A stretch of 64,000 nucleotides of DNA from Apodemus sylvaticus. Lineage: Eukaryota; Chordata; Mammalia; Rodentia; Muridae. The stretch spans positions 88,387,835 to 88,451,834 of the forward strand of contig NC_067483.1 of NCBI RefSeq assembly GCF_947179515.1, given 5' to 3'. Below, piece after piece: positions 45,055 to 57,370 of the stretch. Below the pieces are notes generated by a model that was not told where the DNA came from, made no database searches, and worked only from the letters and a program-made list of their open reading frames with translations. Each line of letters starts with the position of its first letter. The first letter of the stretch is position 1. The translations under genes and the position numbers were made by a program.

Positions 45055-45185
45055 CGAGTATCTGCTATGTCAAAACATCCTTTCGCGCGTGTTCCCTTCA
45101 GGAAAACATTCTTTCCCATGTCTGCTCCGGTAAGACGCCTTTCACCTGTGTGCCCCAGGAAAACATCATTCGTCATAACTAACTT
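45055..45185. repeat. Imperfect tandem of AAAACATCCTTTC-type motifs
   Basis: Three spaced copies: AAAACATCCTTTCGCG (45,072), AAAACATTCTTTCCCA (45,103), AAAACATCATTCGTC (45,160). They alternate with CTTTCACCTGTGTGCCCC-type units. Possibly LTR-derived. Confidence 0.55.
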
Positions 45186-45785
45186 TCCAAAGAATTAGAA
45201 GCTTCCACCTCAATAAGCCCTCTTCATCCCCCCTCTCTCCCCCATTCTCTGCCTCTCCCCCTTTCTCCCTCCCTTTCTCTGGGTCTCCCTATGAGAGAGC
45301 ATATACCATAGTCATTCATCTTAATTTTCTTAACACGGTGATCTCCAGTTTCTTTTGTTGCAAATGAATGATTTTTCGTGAATGAAATCTACACTTTCAT
45401 TCTTCGTGGCTAAACAATTCCTCCCATGTCAGCTAAAGGAGAGTAAAGTCAGCTAAGGGATCAGATTGCATCAGCTGAGAGAGAGAGCCACCTTCAGCTA
45501 GGTCCTAGCTGCTACCCTGCATTTATTTTGGAGACAGATAAACCTGCAATAGAAGTAGTCAAGAGAGACCCTATTTTATGTGTGGCAGCCCATTGTCGAC
45601 ATGCCATCATTTGGAAGATGCTCTGCCCACACAAACCCAGAGAGTGGGACCTCCATCTGGGAAGCCAGGCTTGCATTCACACTGTCAGCAGAAACAGTCC
45701 AGCAAGGACCCAGTGGTGAAGTCACACTTTCCAGCCACCAGAGGGGTCTCTCTACCTCCCACAGACACAGTGGAACTATCCTATC

Positions 45786-46144
45786 CGTTTTAGTCAGGGT
45801 TTGTATTCCTTCACAAAACATCATGACCAAGAAGCAAGTTGGGGAGAAAAGGGTTGGTTCAGCTTACACTTCCACATTGCTGTTCATTACCAAAGGAAGT
45901 CAGGACTGGAACTCACACAGGAGAGGAACTTGGAGGCAGGAGCTGATGCAGAGGGATGCTTATAGAGTGATGCTTGGGTTCTTATAGAACCCAACACCAC
46001 CAGCCCAGGATGGCACCACCCACAATGGGCCCTCCCCGCTTGATCACTAATTGAGAAAATACCTTTCAGCTGGATCTCATGGAGGCACTTCCCCAAGGGA
46101 GGCTTCTTTCTCTGTGATAACTCCAGCACAAACCAGCCAGTACA
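45786..46144 (+). mobile_element. Solo LTR-like repeat (family of 10,585)
   Basis: TTTTAGTCAGGGTTTGTATTC, CATGACCAAGAAGCAAGTTG, TTCCACATTGCTGTTCATTA and end CCAGCCAGTACA. Confidence 0.85.
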
Positions 46145-46578
46145 CTATCTTATGACACCTAGGTCTGGAGTGGATCTTTCTATGCCACCAGTTCAGAGAG
46201 CTACCAGCTATGAATTGCATGATCCAGGGCAGAAAGTCTACTGACCCTGGAACTCTACTGCAGACTGACGCCCCAAGCAGAGTGTATGGGTTCATGTGAG
46301 GACACTCACAGGTCATCGTAATGGAAGCCCGTGTAGGGAATGTTTGGCCCGTAGCTAATGGTGGCATTCTAATGGTTGTGGAACCTTTGGGAAGTGGAGC
46401 CCCGTTGAATATGGTGGATCACTCACTGGAGGTTCATAGCCTGGTCTTGACTCCTGGCCTCTCTACTTTCTGATCCAATCAGGTCTGAGTAAAAACCCCC
46501 ATTGTCTCAGGTCTGAGTCCACTCCAGTGGCCACGCCTGCCCTGCCATTATGGACTGGATACTCATTTTTATTTGTTT

Positions 46579-46724
46579 CTTTTTTTCGAGATAGGTTTTC
46601 TCTGTGTAGCCCTGGCTGCCCTGGAATCCACTCTGTAGTCCAGGATAGCCTCAAACTCAAGAGATCCGCCTACCTCTTCCTCCCAAATGCTGGGATTACA
46701 GATGTACACCACCACATCTGGCTT
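46579..46724 (-). mobile_element. B1 SINE (reverse)
   Basis: TCTGTGTAGCCCTGGCTGCC, CTGTAGTCCAGGATAGCCTC and GCTGGGATTACAGATG. Confidence 0.9.
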
Positions 46725-46729
46725 CTACC

Positions 46730-48640
46730 GGGAGCCAGCCCAGGCAGAGGTGTTTCTTCTTGTAGGTTCTTCTTGAGGCAGCGGAGGAGGGAAAAGCGTT
46801 GGCGGGGGTAAGACTTTGTCTTACAGAAAATTTAGGGTTGCATTATAATAAAAAGTTTATTTATCTAAGTCTAAGTTACTATGCTAATATAGCTGACCTG
46901 CCTTTTGTGTTCCTCTGAAGCCAGAGACTGCAGTCTCAGGCACCTAACACCTCATCCTAAAATAGCAGGAGATTAAGTAAAGTATTAGTTGCTAGAGACT
47001 TTTCCCTATTGTCCAGATGCCTCTTGCTTGTCAGTCTAGGGGGAAATTAGGAGCAATAAACTTCTATTGAACTAGGAGAAGAGAATAATACTTGAAGAAG
47101 AACAAACTTTCATATAAGTGAATATACATAATCTCACATAAATTCATACGCAGCTTCAAACATACATATTTCCACGCAAATTCTGTTGGGCCCAGCTTGC
47201 ATGCATTCTCACAATTTCATACTTACACAAACACATGCATACATTCTCACAATTACATACTTACACACACATCCATACTTATATATGCATATGGAGCAAA
47301 AGACCAAGCACTGGTGCAGAAAGAACTCACTCATTCTGGATGAAAAATGGACTCCAATATTTATTGCATCACGAAAGAAAAAGCTTCTACCCTTTTAATG
47401 CTGAATGAATTAAATCCATGTTTGTAAGGAAAAGGCTTTGTTTCTCTTAATAAGATTAAGCCTGCCTTGTCCTTACTGTGGGACCTGTCCTGCCCACGGT
47501 AAGGAGAAGCCTGCCTGCTCCTTCTGCTCTCTGCAACATCTTCTTTTTTCCTCTTTCCCTCTGCCTCCTGCACGTTGTTCTCTTAGTTATTTTATGTTAC
47601 CTATAGTTTCTAAGTTATTCCATTGTGCATTCTCCTAATCTTGTTCTGACTAAAAACTTCTCCTCAGTTCAGTTCTTCTCTCAGGTCTGTTCCTCTCCTA
47701 AATTCTTCTGGTCTGATTCTTCTTTTTGTCCTCAGCCTTTAAACATCTTTCAGAATACATGATCACATGTTACAAAGTTCATCACCAGTTCACACAAAAT
47801 ACCAATTCATAAATTGAAATAGAAGTTAACAACAGAGAATGCTTACATGCAAATCCATTAGGAGAAATTATCTAGCTAAACATCTATCACGTGTCTTCTC
47901 CAAAGGTTCATAGAAAGTTTAAAACCATAACTAAGTTATAAGTGAAGTTTTGTATAGATAAACCCAGTCAATATTTTATCTTCTGTCTTGGAACCTATAA
48001 TAAATCCTAGTTCCCTTTTTATGACCTTTGGCTAATTGTTTTACAACCTCTTGGAATGTGCTCTGAGTAGGAGAAAGTCTGGTTGCCATCTAAGAGCAAT
48101 TAACTGGTGACACTTGGGAGACTGGCAGAGTTCTCATTGCAGTTTTGACTATCAGAAAAGGACCTAATAGAAGTTCTACTATGGAAGAGCTTAATAATCA
48201 CAGATATAATTTTAGGAATTCTTATAGGATCATCAATAAAACTTCTATTTGTCATCTATTTGTTTACATAGCATTACCATAAGATCCATCTTCATGGATC
48301 TGCAGAGATCTGCTCTAAAGAGGTGTGCTATTACTTATTGATTATTATATATGTTTAATAATAACAACAGGAAAAGCATATTAATAGCAGGAATCTTTCC
48401 TAAAATTAGTCCCTCAGAGCCTTGCTAAATGAGGGCTCACCTGTCAAAGATTATATAATAATCCGAAGCAGGCCATTTCAGGACGATCACCTGCTAGTAT
48501 ATTAGCTTGTCCCATTATGGCTCTCGACAGGCTTCCAACTGCATCCTCTTAAGCCAAACCCCCAAGTAACCATTCCCTTCTTTGGTGGTTCAGCTTGTTA
48601 TTTTATTATAGCCCAGAGAGAAGCAGCTGGAAAGGAATTT
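46730..48640 (-). mobile_element. ERV-like internal sequence, AT-rich, non-coding
   Basis: Long AT-rich stretch in the spacer. On the minus strand it carries the CCTCATTTAGCAAGGCTCTG block seen in ERVK/ETn-type elements. No intact gag, pol or env frame is visible; all open frames are short. Class is tentative. Confidence 0.4.
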
Positions 48641-48890
48641 GGTTTCAAGAAATGGGGTTGTCGTTTCTGTGATTAAACCTTGACCATGTGGCTTTTAGTT
48701 TGGAGCTGGATTCTTAAAGGAAGGTAGCAGAGCTGTGAACTGTAGCTCCAAGACTCCACACGCAGGGCTCCGTGGGCCTTTCCTGTGGGAGTTAGGTGGG
48801 AAACCAGAACTCTGAGAGAGCTACAGACAATAAGGCCAGGGTCATGAAGTTTCAGAGGGGGCAAGGATTCTATCAAGAATTGGACTGGAG

Positions 48891-48992
<102 letters not shown>

Positions 48993-49019
48993 GTGTTCTG
49001 CCTGTGTCTGAGGCTAAAT

Positions 49020-49685
49020 TCAAAAGTGATGGACCAAGTTCTCTGATGTTGGAAATCTCAGCACAATGTTCACATTGTAGCCTGGATAATGCTTGTTGAA
49101 TTTAGTGAGGTTTATGGTACAAATTAAAAGCAGAAAGTAGAGCAAAAACTTGAAAAGAAAAATACAGTTCAGTGAGGAAAGGAACATGGATAGGGCATGG
49201 ACCTGTCTTGTGACAGGTTCCGACAAAGCGCATGATTGCTGAGGGGCTTGGCACAAAGAGATGATAGCTCACCCTAGAGCCTGGGGCAGCTGGAAGAGCC
49301 TCTCCTCGATGCCCTATGAGGTGACGCCTTGTGCTGCTGGCATGCTCTGTGTATAGAGGGGCTTTTATTGACAGGGGCCCCCAGCTGAGAAACGGCCTTA
49401 CATCTTAGAAGAAACTTTAGAGAGGTGAGCATTGTTGTGACCATCAGACTGTGGGGACCTGTGAGGCTGGCTGAGTCATTCATCATTTGGCAGAGATGAC
49501 TCTAAGGCTATGGAGACAGCTTCAGAATATCACTGAGTGAAGAAAGGAAGTCTGCTCCTAAGTACAGCGCAAGGAGATGGTTGATTGCAGATGCTGTGTT
49601 TTATAAAAAGATAAAGAGAGAAGGAATACGTTTAGAGGAGGTGAGATATGGTATTGGGGAAGGGGACCTCTGAAGGTCCCTTCCC
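49020..49685. other. Spacer, nothing recognised
   Basis: No gene supported. Short open frames only, without known domains. Confidence 0.45.
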
Positions 49686-49689
49686 CATG

Positions 49690-49747
49690 AGGGACCGGCC
49701 ACAGGAAAATAGAGTTTATTCAGGGCATGGGGAGAGGAGTTGAGAGA

Positions 49748-49798
<51 letters not shown>

Positions 49799-49822
49799 AG
49801 AGAGAGAGAGAGTAAGAGAGAC

Positions 49823-49853
<31 letters not shown>

Positions 49854-50060
49854 CAGAGAGACAGAAGAGGAGTAGAGGCTGGTCATGAGACTGGAGGGAT
49901 ATAGGGGAGGGAATGGGGAGAGAGGGGGAAGAGGGTAAGGGAGCGAGAGCACGAGAGAGTGAGGAGGAAGGAGGTTGAGCATCCCCTTTTATAGTAAGTC
50001 AGGCACACCTGGTGGTTGCCAGGTAACTGTGGGGCGGAGCCTAGACTACACACCAACACT
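49690..50060 (-). mobile_element. LTR-like element A (reverse) with (GA)n
   Basis: On the minus strand: CACAGTTACCTGGCAAC, CTATAAAAGGGG (TATA-like, plus 49,984-49,995), a long CT-rich part (plus (GA)n 49,754-49,865), then GAATAAACTCTATTTT (poly(A)-like). This is the layout of a solo LTR. Confidence 0.65.
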
Positions 50061-50332
50061 AGATATGAGGGAGAGTCCAGTCAGAGCATCTGGAAGAGTG
50101 CAGACTGAACCGGGTCATGAGAGGAGAAGAGGGTGCGGGGGAGGTGAGGGAGGAAGAGAAGAGGGAGTAGAGAGGCAGGACCAAGAGGACAAGAGGCTGA
50201 GAGACCATGTAGCACCCGTGGCTGAGGTTACATAGGAATCAGAGAAGCTGGGGGAAGGGGTGAAGCTCAGGGGCTGGAGAGGTCCAGGGTAGGGGGCAGA
50301 GTGAGAAGGACTGGGAGGAGCCAGGACTCTGT

Positions 50333-50610
50333 AATAGCTATTTGTTAGCATTAAAGTCCAGCCCACAGTTACCTGGCAACAGACAGCTAGGCCTGACCCA
50401 CTATGAAGGGGCTGCTTGCCCCTCCCCACTTTCTTGTTCTCTTGTTTCTCTGTCTCCCTTCTCCCCTCTCTTCCCACTTCCTTCTCCCATCTCTCTCTCT
50501 CCTGCTCATGGCTGGCCTCTACTCTCTCTCTCTCTCTCTCTTTTTCTCTGCCTCTACTACCCTCTTAACTCCCCTTCCCATTCCCTGAATAAACTCTATT
50601 CTATACTATA
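50333..50610 (+). mobile_element. LTR-like element B (forward), at arm junction
   Basis: Same family as 49,690-50,060 in opposite orientation: CACAGTTACCTGGCAAC, CT-rich body and GAATAAACTCTATTC. It ends about 12 bases before the right arm begins. Confidence 0.65.
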
Positions 50611-51237
50611 CCGTTATGTGGCTGGGATTACAAATCAGCACCCCTGCACCCTACTGGCCTGGCTTTCTTTTAGGGATGAGAGGACCAGGAGCAGTCCTGA
50701 GATTTTTATCCAAACTGTCATCCACACATTTTTCAGATTTGGTGTGTGAGTGACCTGGGGGTTTGCAGCAGGAGATGGACACGTTTAGGGCAGGGTGTGG
50801 GAAGAACTGAGAAGAGCCAGGAGGCCATCATGGACTCTGTAACAGGCCCTTGTGCTCCTGGGGGAGTCTGGAGGCCAGCATACACCTTGGTGTGCTAATA
50901 GATGCCTGAGATAGCCCTTTGTCCCAAGTTTCTTTGGCCCAGACTACATGTGAGTCATCTTTCCCTCCACTCAACAGGACTTGGAATGGTCAGCTTGTGA
51001 GGAGATCAGGTTTGTGCTGGCGTGGGATTTTAGAGGGATTTTAGTGGGATCCCATGATTCCCTTCAGGGCCATGACCTGCAGACCTCTCACTAGGCCCGT
51101 GTCTTGTACAGTTTCTCTGCTTCCTACTAGGCCCTGCACAGGAACTAAGACTCCACTACGTGAAAGGGAAGGTTTAAGACCCAGCCGGAGCTGCCTGGTG
51201 CTCTAAAGCTTGTGCCAAGAATCTACCTTTTTCTTTT

Positions 51238-51304
51238 TCTTCCTTCCTTCCTTCCTTCCTTCCTTCCTTCCTTCCTTCCTTCCTTCCTTCCTTCCTTCCT
51301 TCCT
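51238..51304. repeat. (TTCC)n microsatellite (right arm)
   Basis: About 16 TTCC units, the mirror of the mixed purine tract at 42,001-42,080. Confidence 0.95.
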
Positions 51305-51689
51305 TCTTCTCTCTCTCTTTATTATTTGCTTATTCATTAATTTATTTTTGATATAATGTATTCTGATTGTCATGCTGCACCCCTGTTTACACTCACTGAA
51401 CTTTTCCATGGCTTTGACGATTCCGTCTGCACTACTCCCTGCTCTGATGAACTCCGTCTCACCTGTGTATTCATTGCCTTTGTGTAAACTAAACTTTGAA
51501 ACTGCTTGCACTATATTAGCGTTCACTGAGAGTGGGTAACAGAGGCAGGGAGGCAAGACTTTGGTTTTCATTGTTTTCAACAGTGGCTTTATTCAGATGT
51601 AGTCCACGAGGCATAACACTTACTAGGGTTTTTGTGGAGTGTGTGTGTGTTTTGTTGTTTTTTTGCAGAGAAAAGGACAGGGGACTGGG

Positions 51690-51830
51690 GAGAGAAGGGA
51701 CAGAGAGGGTAGGAGGGTGAGTATAAAGACCAATGAGAGGTCAAGCAGCCCCTTTTATACTGAGTCAGGCACGCCTGGCTATTGCCAGTTAACTGTGGGG
51801 TGGAGCCTAGAAGTAAAGCTAACCAGGAAC
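51690..51830 (-). mobile_element. LTR-like fragment (family A/B)
   Basis: CAGCCCCTTTTATACTGAGT and TTAACTGTGGGGTGGAGCCT match the U3 part of the elements at 49,690 and 50,333. Confidence 0.6.
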
Positions 51831-52105
51831 ATTTTGTTAGTGATTGAGGGATGAGAGTGGGCCCAGCCCTCCAGCCCTCTGGGCACGGGGCCCTTAGCTG
51901 TGTGAGAAAGCAGACAGAGCAAGCCCTGCAGAGCAAACCAGGAACTGTGGCCTCTGCTTCAGTTCCTGCCTTCAGCTTCCTGCCCTGAGTTTCTGTCCTG
52001 ACTTCCCTCAGGGATGGAGTGTATCTGAGAGTTTCTAACTGCAACCAATCCCCTCTTCCCTGTGCTGCTTTCTATCCTGATGTTTTTATCTTAGCAATAG
52101 GAACC

Positions 52106-52502
52106 TGTCTCTGTCAGGCTCCTATTCCTGCACAAACATCAGGACCAAGAAGCAAGTTGGGGAGGAGAGGGTTTATTCAGCTTACACTTCCACATTGCTG
52201 TTCATCACTAAAGGAAGTCAGGACTAGAACTCAAGTAGGTCAGGAAGCAGGAACTGATTCAGAGGCCATGGAGGGATGTTTCTTACTGGCTTGCTTCCCC
52301 TGGCTTGTTCTGCTTGCTTTCTTATAGAACCCAAAACTACCAGCCCAAGGATGGCACTACCCCCAATGGGCCCTCCCCCTTGATCACTAATTGAGGAAAT
52401 GCCCCAAGGGTGGATCTCAGGGAGGCACTTCCCCAACTGAAGCTCCTTTCTCTGTGGTAACCCCAGCTTGTGTCAAGTTGACACACAAAACCAGCCAGTA
52501 GA
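52106..52502 (+). mobile_element. Solo LTR-like repeat (family of 10,585)
   Basis: TGTCTCTGTCAGGCTCCTATT, CAAGAAGCAAGTTGGGGAGG, CACTTCCACATTGCTGTTCA and end CCAGCCAGTA. Confidence 0.87.
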
Positions 52503-52599
52503 GAGCCCTCACTAAGACAAGTGGGTTTACCACAGTCACAGGATGATACATCCATCACCAGCAACTAGTGTTTTGTTTTTTTTTTCTTTTCTTATTTCT

Positions 52600-52775
52600 T
52601 TGTTTGTTTGTTTTCCAAGACAGGGTTTCGCCATGTGACTTTAGTTGTCCTCGAACATACTGTGTAGACCAGCCTGGCGACATATTCAAAGCTCTGCCTG
52701 CCTCTGCCTCCTACTCAGGGAGTGGTGTGAATAAAGGAGTAGCCATCACTGCCCAATGGGTTAGAAGGTTTCCAT
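52600..52775 (-). mobile_element. B1 SINE (reverse, diverged)
   Basis: AAGACAGGGTTTCGCCATGT, TGTGTAGACCAGCCTGG and CTCTGCCTGCCTCTGCCTCC. Confidence 0.7.
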
Positions 52776-53807
52776 GTTCATTTTGTTAAGAAAAATATGG
52801 TTGCCTGCGCTGGGAATGGCTGGAGGCAGCACCCCTGTGGGAGCAACTTAGAGGGCCCACTATGGTACAAACCTGGATTGCACACTGTGGAGGAGGACCT
52901 CAGGTGTACCCCAGGGTGTGTGTGTGTGTGGGAGCTGCAGTAGCAGGAAATCCCAGGTTCCCAGAGAGGACGGAGGACATAGTATCCAGGAGTTCCAGGG
53001 AGGTGGGAATAAGTTGAGTGTATTCCCTGGAGAGAAACTGGCCCTCCATTAGAACAGAGAAGGCTTGGGCCCTGGTGAGCAGGGAAGGAGGCTGGAGACC
53101 AGGGGTGAGAGGTGAGAATTAAGATCCCTGCCTTCAAATTCGTGCAGGGTGATAAACCTGGACCCCACAGCAGGCCCCTGCTCACAGTGGTGAGCCTGGT
53201 CATCTTGTCTGTGTAGCTGCTGAAGCTCATGATCGCTCCAGGCTACTCTTAGGAGGGCTGCGGGGTAGACAGGAGACTGGGCAGGCTGGCTAATGGAGAG
53301 CAGGTTAGCCCCAAGGGTGCCAGGAACTGCGGTTGACCCACCCCTGCTTGCTCCCTAGGCAGCGCTGCCTCCTTCCTCCCTGTGCTGCCCTCTGCTTGGT
53401 GCCCATGCCCTCTGGGCTTCAGATCAGCCAGCCTCACAGGGTGTGCTTAAAGACACACTTAAGGTTTGTGTGTTCGTGTCCACACTTCACTCTGTTTTAT
53501 TTGTGGCTCTGGGAATGAACGCCAGCGCCTTGCCCATGGGAGACAAGCACCCTATCAAGCTTTCTCCCCAGATGTTTGCTCACTGACCATTCGCTTATCA
53601 GATGATTACAAGGAATTGCTAGGAAGGTGAGAGGAAGGCTGTAGCACCAGACCAGCTCGGGCTTTTGTGTTTAGAGTCCACAGGCTGCAGAGTTTAACCT
53701 GCCAATATCCTGTTCAGAACAGCAGACTTTGCCAGAACAGGTGAAACCTTAGCTAGGTGCTTAGGTAACCTAGGCCAAGTAGGCAACTCAGGGATGGGGC
53801 CAAGGGT

Positions 53808-53831
53808 GGGGCGGGGCGAGTGGGGGCGGGG
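53808..53831 (+). promoter_or_regulatory. Duplicated Ephx1-type GC-box promoter (right arm)
   Basis: GC boxes GGGGCGGGG (53,808-53,816) and GGGGGCGGGG (53,822-53,831), mirror of 40,184-40,206. It faces right, away from Ephx1. The boxes are intact, and one appears stronger than its left-arm partner. Confidence 0.6.
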
Positions 53832-53869
53832 CTAGTAGGGGCGAGGCTAACAGGCAGCTAGTTTCTCCA

Positions 53870-53967
53870 TAGCTCAGAGGTAGGCAAAGAGCCTCAAGAG
53901 GAGTTTGGGAGTGGAGGAGCTGCACACCAGAGGCCTCTGGAGGAGGAGCGCGAGCGCCACCCTGACA
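53870..53967 (+). other. Duplicated Ephx1-type first exon (right arm, 5' end estimated)
   Basis: Mirrors 40,053-40,140 with only a few substitutions and a short insertion. It ends CACCCTGACA before an intact donor GTAAGC at 53,968. No matching coding exon is seen to its right within the window. Confidence 0.5.
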
Positions 53968-56900
53968 GTAAGCTCCGGGGACAGCAGCGGCACCCCAGCG
54001 TGAGAGTTGCGAGGGCTGCGCGTGTCTCCTGCAGATAAATGCGCTTCCCCATAACCCAAGGCTGATCCCAGCCTGCAGTAGGCAACGCCTTTCAGTCCTG
54101 CCTCTGACGCCCCATCCTCCCCCATCTCTGGAGCCTTCCGGTTGTGCTTCGGAAACAAGGGGTGGGTGCTATGCCTGACAGCCATGCTGGCTCCTTGTTC
54201 TCTATTCCCCGCGGATGCATGTTTGTCCCTTGGCGTCCAGGCTTGCTACATGCCCAAGAACCTGAACCGATCCAGGTAGCTAAGGGCGCTGTCTACACAG
54301 TGACTTTTAAGTTTAACTTCTCTGGTCTGCACCTCCCATCATTTAAACATCCAGTGGCCTGAAGTCTAGATCCCCTTTCTAGCATCTGCTCTGCTGGATC
54401 AGAAGGGAGGTGGAGGGACCCGGTATGCAAGCATGCACATCAACCCTAAGACTCCGCTTTTGCTGGCCTTCTTTGCTGCTGGCAGGATTGTAGAGATCAA
54501 TGTTTGCTTCTCTGTCTCTGATTTCAACCTGATCTTTTTTTAAAGTCACAGAGCCCCAGCGGCTCACACTGCATTTTACTGTGATAGTGGCTTCCTTCCT
54601 CAAGTGGAGCCTTTCGCTGGCTGTGCACGGTCTGAAGTCACACAAGAGTGGAGGTGGGGAGGAGAGCAAAAATGTGGGCGTGTTCAGCAAACACTTTCCA
54701 TTCCCAAACACCCACACGAGGAGGGCCACGTGAGGGCTTCCTGTGTCCCTGAAGAAGTATGTCCAGTGTGGCTGTGCTCAAGGACCAGAGCTGACTGTGC
54801 AGACACTGTCCTCTACCCTGGGGAAGGCAGGGAATTTGTCCTCATGGAATCTAGAAGTTTTTTAGTGCAGATGACAAACTGCATTCAAGGCCCTGGGTCA
54901 GATCACAAGCAGGACAAAATAAATGTCTATCTATTTGTAAAATATAAATTATATTTGTGAGCTGTAGGAAATAGAAAGCCATAAAAGAGACCAGGACTGC
55001 TGACTGGAGAGGGAAGGCCTCACAGAGGCAACACTCTCACCCTCCAGAGGGTTAGGAGTGGCCTCACTTTCCGTGTCCAGCTGCACTGGACTGAGGGGAG
55101 AACGTGCAAAGGTCCTGAGGCAGAGGTGTGCCTGGTGTGGTGGCTTTTATGTCCTCAGTTGTCCTCTGAGAGGAGCGACCAATGTCAGTGAGGGGGCCCC
55201 AAGCTTTCTGGTGCCCCTCCTTCCAAGAAAACAAGATTTCCCTAGGCCCTCAGGTGCTCCTGGACCAGCTGTGTGGCCTTCAGCATCAACACTAATACCC
55301 CATGCTATCTGGTGTGGCTGCACCTGCCCTTGGCTGAGCCTTGCACACCTGCTGCCCCAGATGTGCTGAGAGGGAAGGGGATGCTGAGCAGAGGGAGGGA
55401 TTCTTAGAGAAAGGGGGAGAGTCTCCATCAGACCTCTGGGGTCCAGTTTCTGCCCAGTGCCCAACTAGTGCCCCAGGGGTACCCACAAAAAGCCCCGTAA
55501 GGATGGGCAGCATCCTTCCTCCCATCCACAGCGGCCCAGCATGCCCAGGCATGGCCCTGCTTATCTGGTGCCTCAGCCCTTTTTGTTTTTGTTTTCCCTC
55601 GGGTTCTGGCCCAGGCTCAAGTATTTGAAGGGCAGAAGCCCAAATTCTGCTTCCTGATTCTTGTTTTAAGACCTCTGAGTATGGGAACACAGCCTGGCTG
55701 GTGGGATGGGGACAACAGAGGTCAAGGACAAGATTGGAAGCAGGGAGGCCACTACTCAGTCCCAGTGGTCTTCTGGGGTCACCTGCAGGTGGTCTTCAGG
55801 AAAAGCTGGTGGCATGGTGGAGTCTCCAGTGAGCTGTGTTGCTAAGACTGGGGAAAGGTGACCAAGAGGGAGGCCAACCCCTGCCAGGAACCTTCTCCTG
55901 CCTGCATGGTGGTGCCCAGGGGATGGGGACACTGGGTCTCCTCCTCAGACATAATCATTTCCACAACTGGTTCACTGGAGTTAAGAGCCCACTAGCAGGG
56001 CTGATTGATTTCCTGAGGAAAGTCACAGTTCATGCCTTCTCCCCAGAGAGCAACTGTTCTCCCTCTCTGAGTGGCTGGCATGTCCCTTCCACCATTACAG
56101 GCCTGGGGTGGCATCTGAATCCTGGCCCAGTGCATGCCCTCCCTTTGCTACCAGTTGGTTGTGCCCACTTTCCTGTACAGGCAAGCCACTGTGCAGAGCC
56201 GCACCCGTGCACTCTTCCAAGGCTGAGGAGATCACTTTAGGGGCAAAAGTGTTGTTCCACCTGTGCTATTAAAATATGTTTCCAGAAAACTCCACTTGAC
56301 CAACTGACAAACAATTCTTGTTTGTGCTTAAGACAGTGGAGTTTGCCCCCTCTAGCATTCCAGAGTCTGGCAAGCAGTGGCACAGTATGGCTGTCTTTTT
56401 GCACTTACTGCTTAGATTATCTTGACTAAACTTCCTCTCTGAACTTTCGTGCTCTCTACACACAGGGAATGCCCTTTGGTTCTTGAGGTTATAATAGTAC
56501 ATAAGGTGATAAATTTGATAAATGCAAGAGGCAGGCCTTCCTCAGGTGAAGGATGCAGCTCTGCACTGCGGCTGTGTAGCCTGTGGCTTTCCCTGTAACA
56601 TCCAGTCAGGCATAGCCAGGATCTTGACCTCGGGTGTAGAAAGGAATTTCAGAGTTAGTATGAAGCAGAGTTGGAGTTTTTTAAGAAAAGGTTTTAATAC
56701 AGACTTAAAAGGAGTGACATGAGCATGTATCTGTCCCTCTCAGACAGGCAGAAATGACAAATGATTCCACAGAAGAGCATGATGAACTCCTGAATGGATT
56801 GGGCTCACAGGAACATGAGTGAGGGACTCTTTACAGCATTGTGGGTGACTTGGGAGGGTTTCCTCACTGATGAGTCCCATCTTATCATCCCGAGCTGCAC

Positions 56901-57009
56901 CATATCTTCAGGTACCCTGCAGTCACCCTACCTTGTGGATACTCTACCAGCCCCACCCTAGCCCACCCTAATGAGAGCACTTATACTGAGAGCAGGTTAG
57001 TGATGGGTA

Positions 57010-57370
57010 GGTGAGGTAGTTTGAAAGAAAATGGCCACCATAGGCTCACCGGGAGTGGTCCTATTAAGAGGTGTGGACTTGTTGGAGTAGTGGCCTTCTT
57101 GGAGACAGTGTGTCACTGGGGGGAAGCTTTGAGGTCTCAGATGCTCAAGCAGGGCCTAGTGTTTCAGTCTCTTCCTGTGTCTGCAGACCCAGATGTAGAA
57201 CTCTCAGCTCTCTCTCCAGCACCGTGCCTGCCTGCCTGCCGCCATGCTCCCCACCATGATGATAATGGACTAAACCTCTTAGCTATAAGTCAGTTCCAAT
57301 TAAATGTTTTCTTCATAAGGCTTGTTATGGTTGTGGTGTCTCCTCACAGCAATAGAAACCGTAAGTAAGG
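57010..57370 (+). repeat. Common murine interspersed repeat (right arm copy)
   Basis: GTGAGGTAGTTTGAAAGAAA to CACAGCAATAGAAACC; same as 36,641-37,005 (reverse) and 62,075-62,438. Confidence 0.7.

Noticed and set aside
46730..48640. Possible intact endogenous retrovirus in the spacer
   Set aside because: No long reading frame, and no flanking LTR pair that fits; only AT-rich internal-like sequence.
49274..49486. 70-codon minus frame as a processed pseudogene
   Set aside because: No protein family recognised and no poly(A) tail; not supported.
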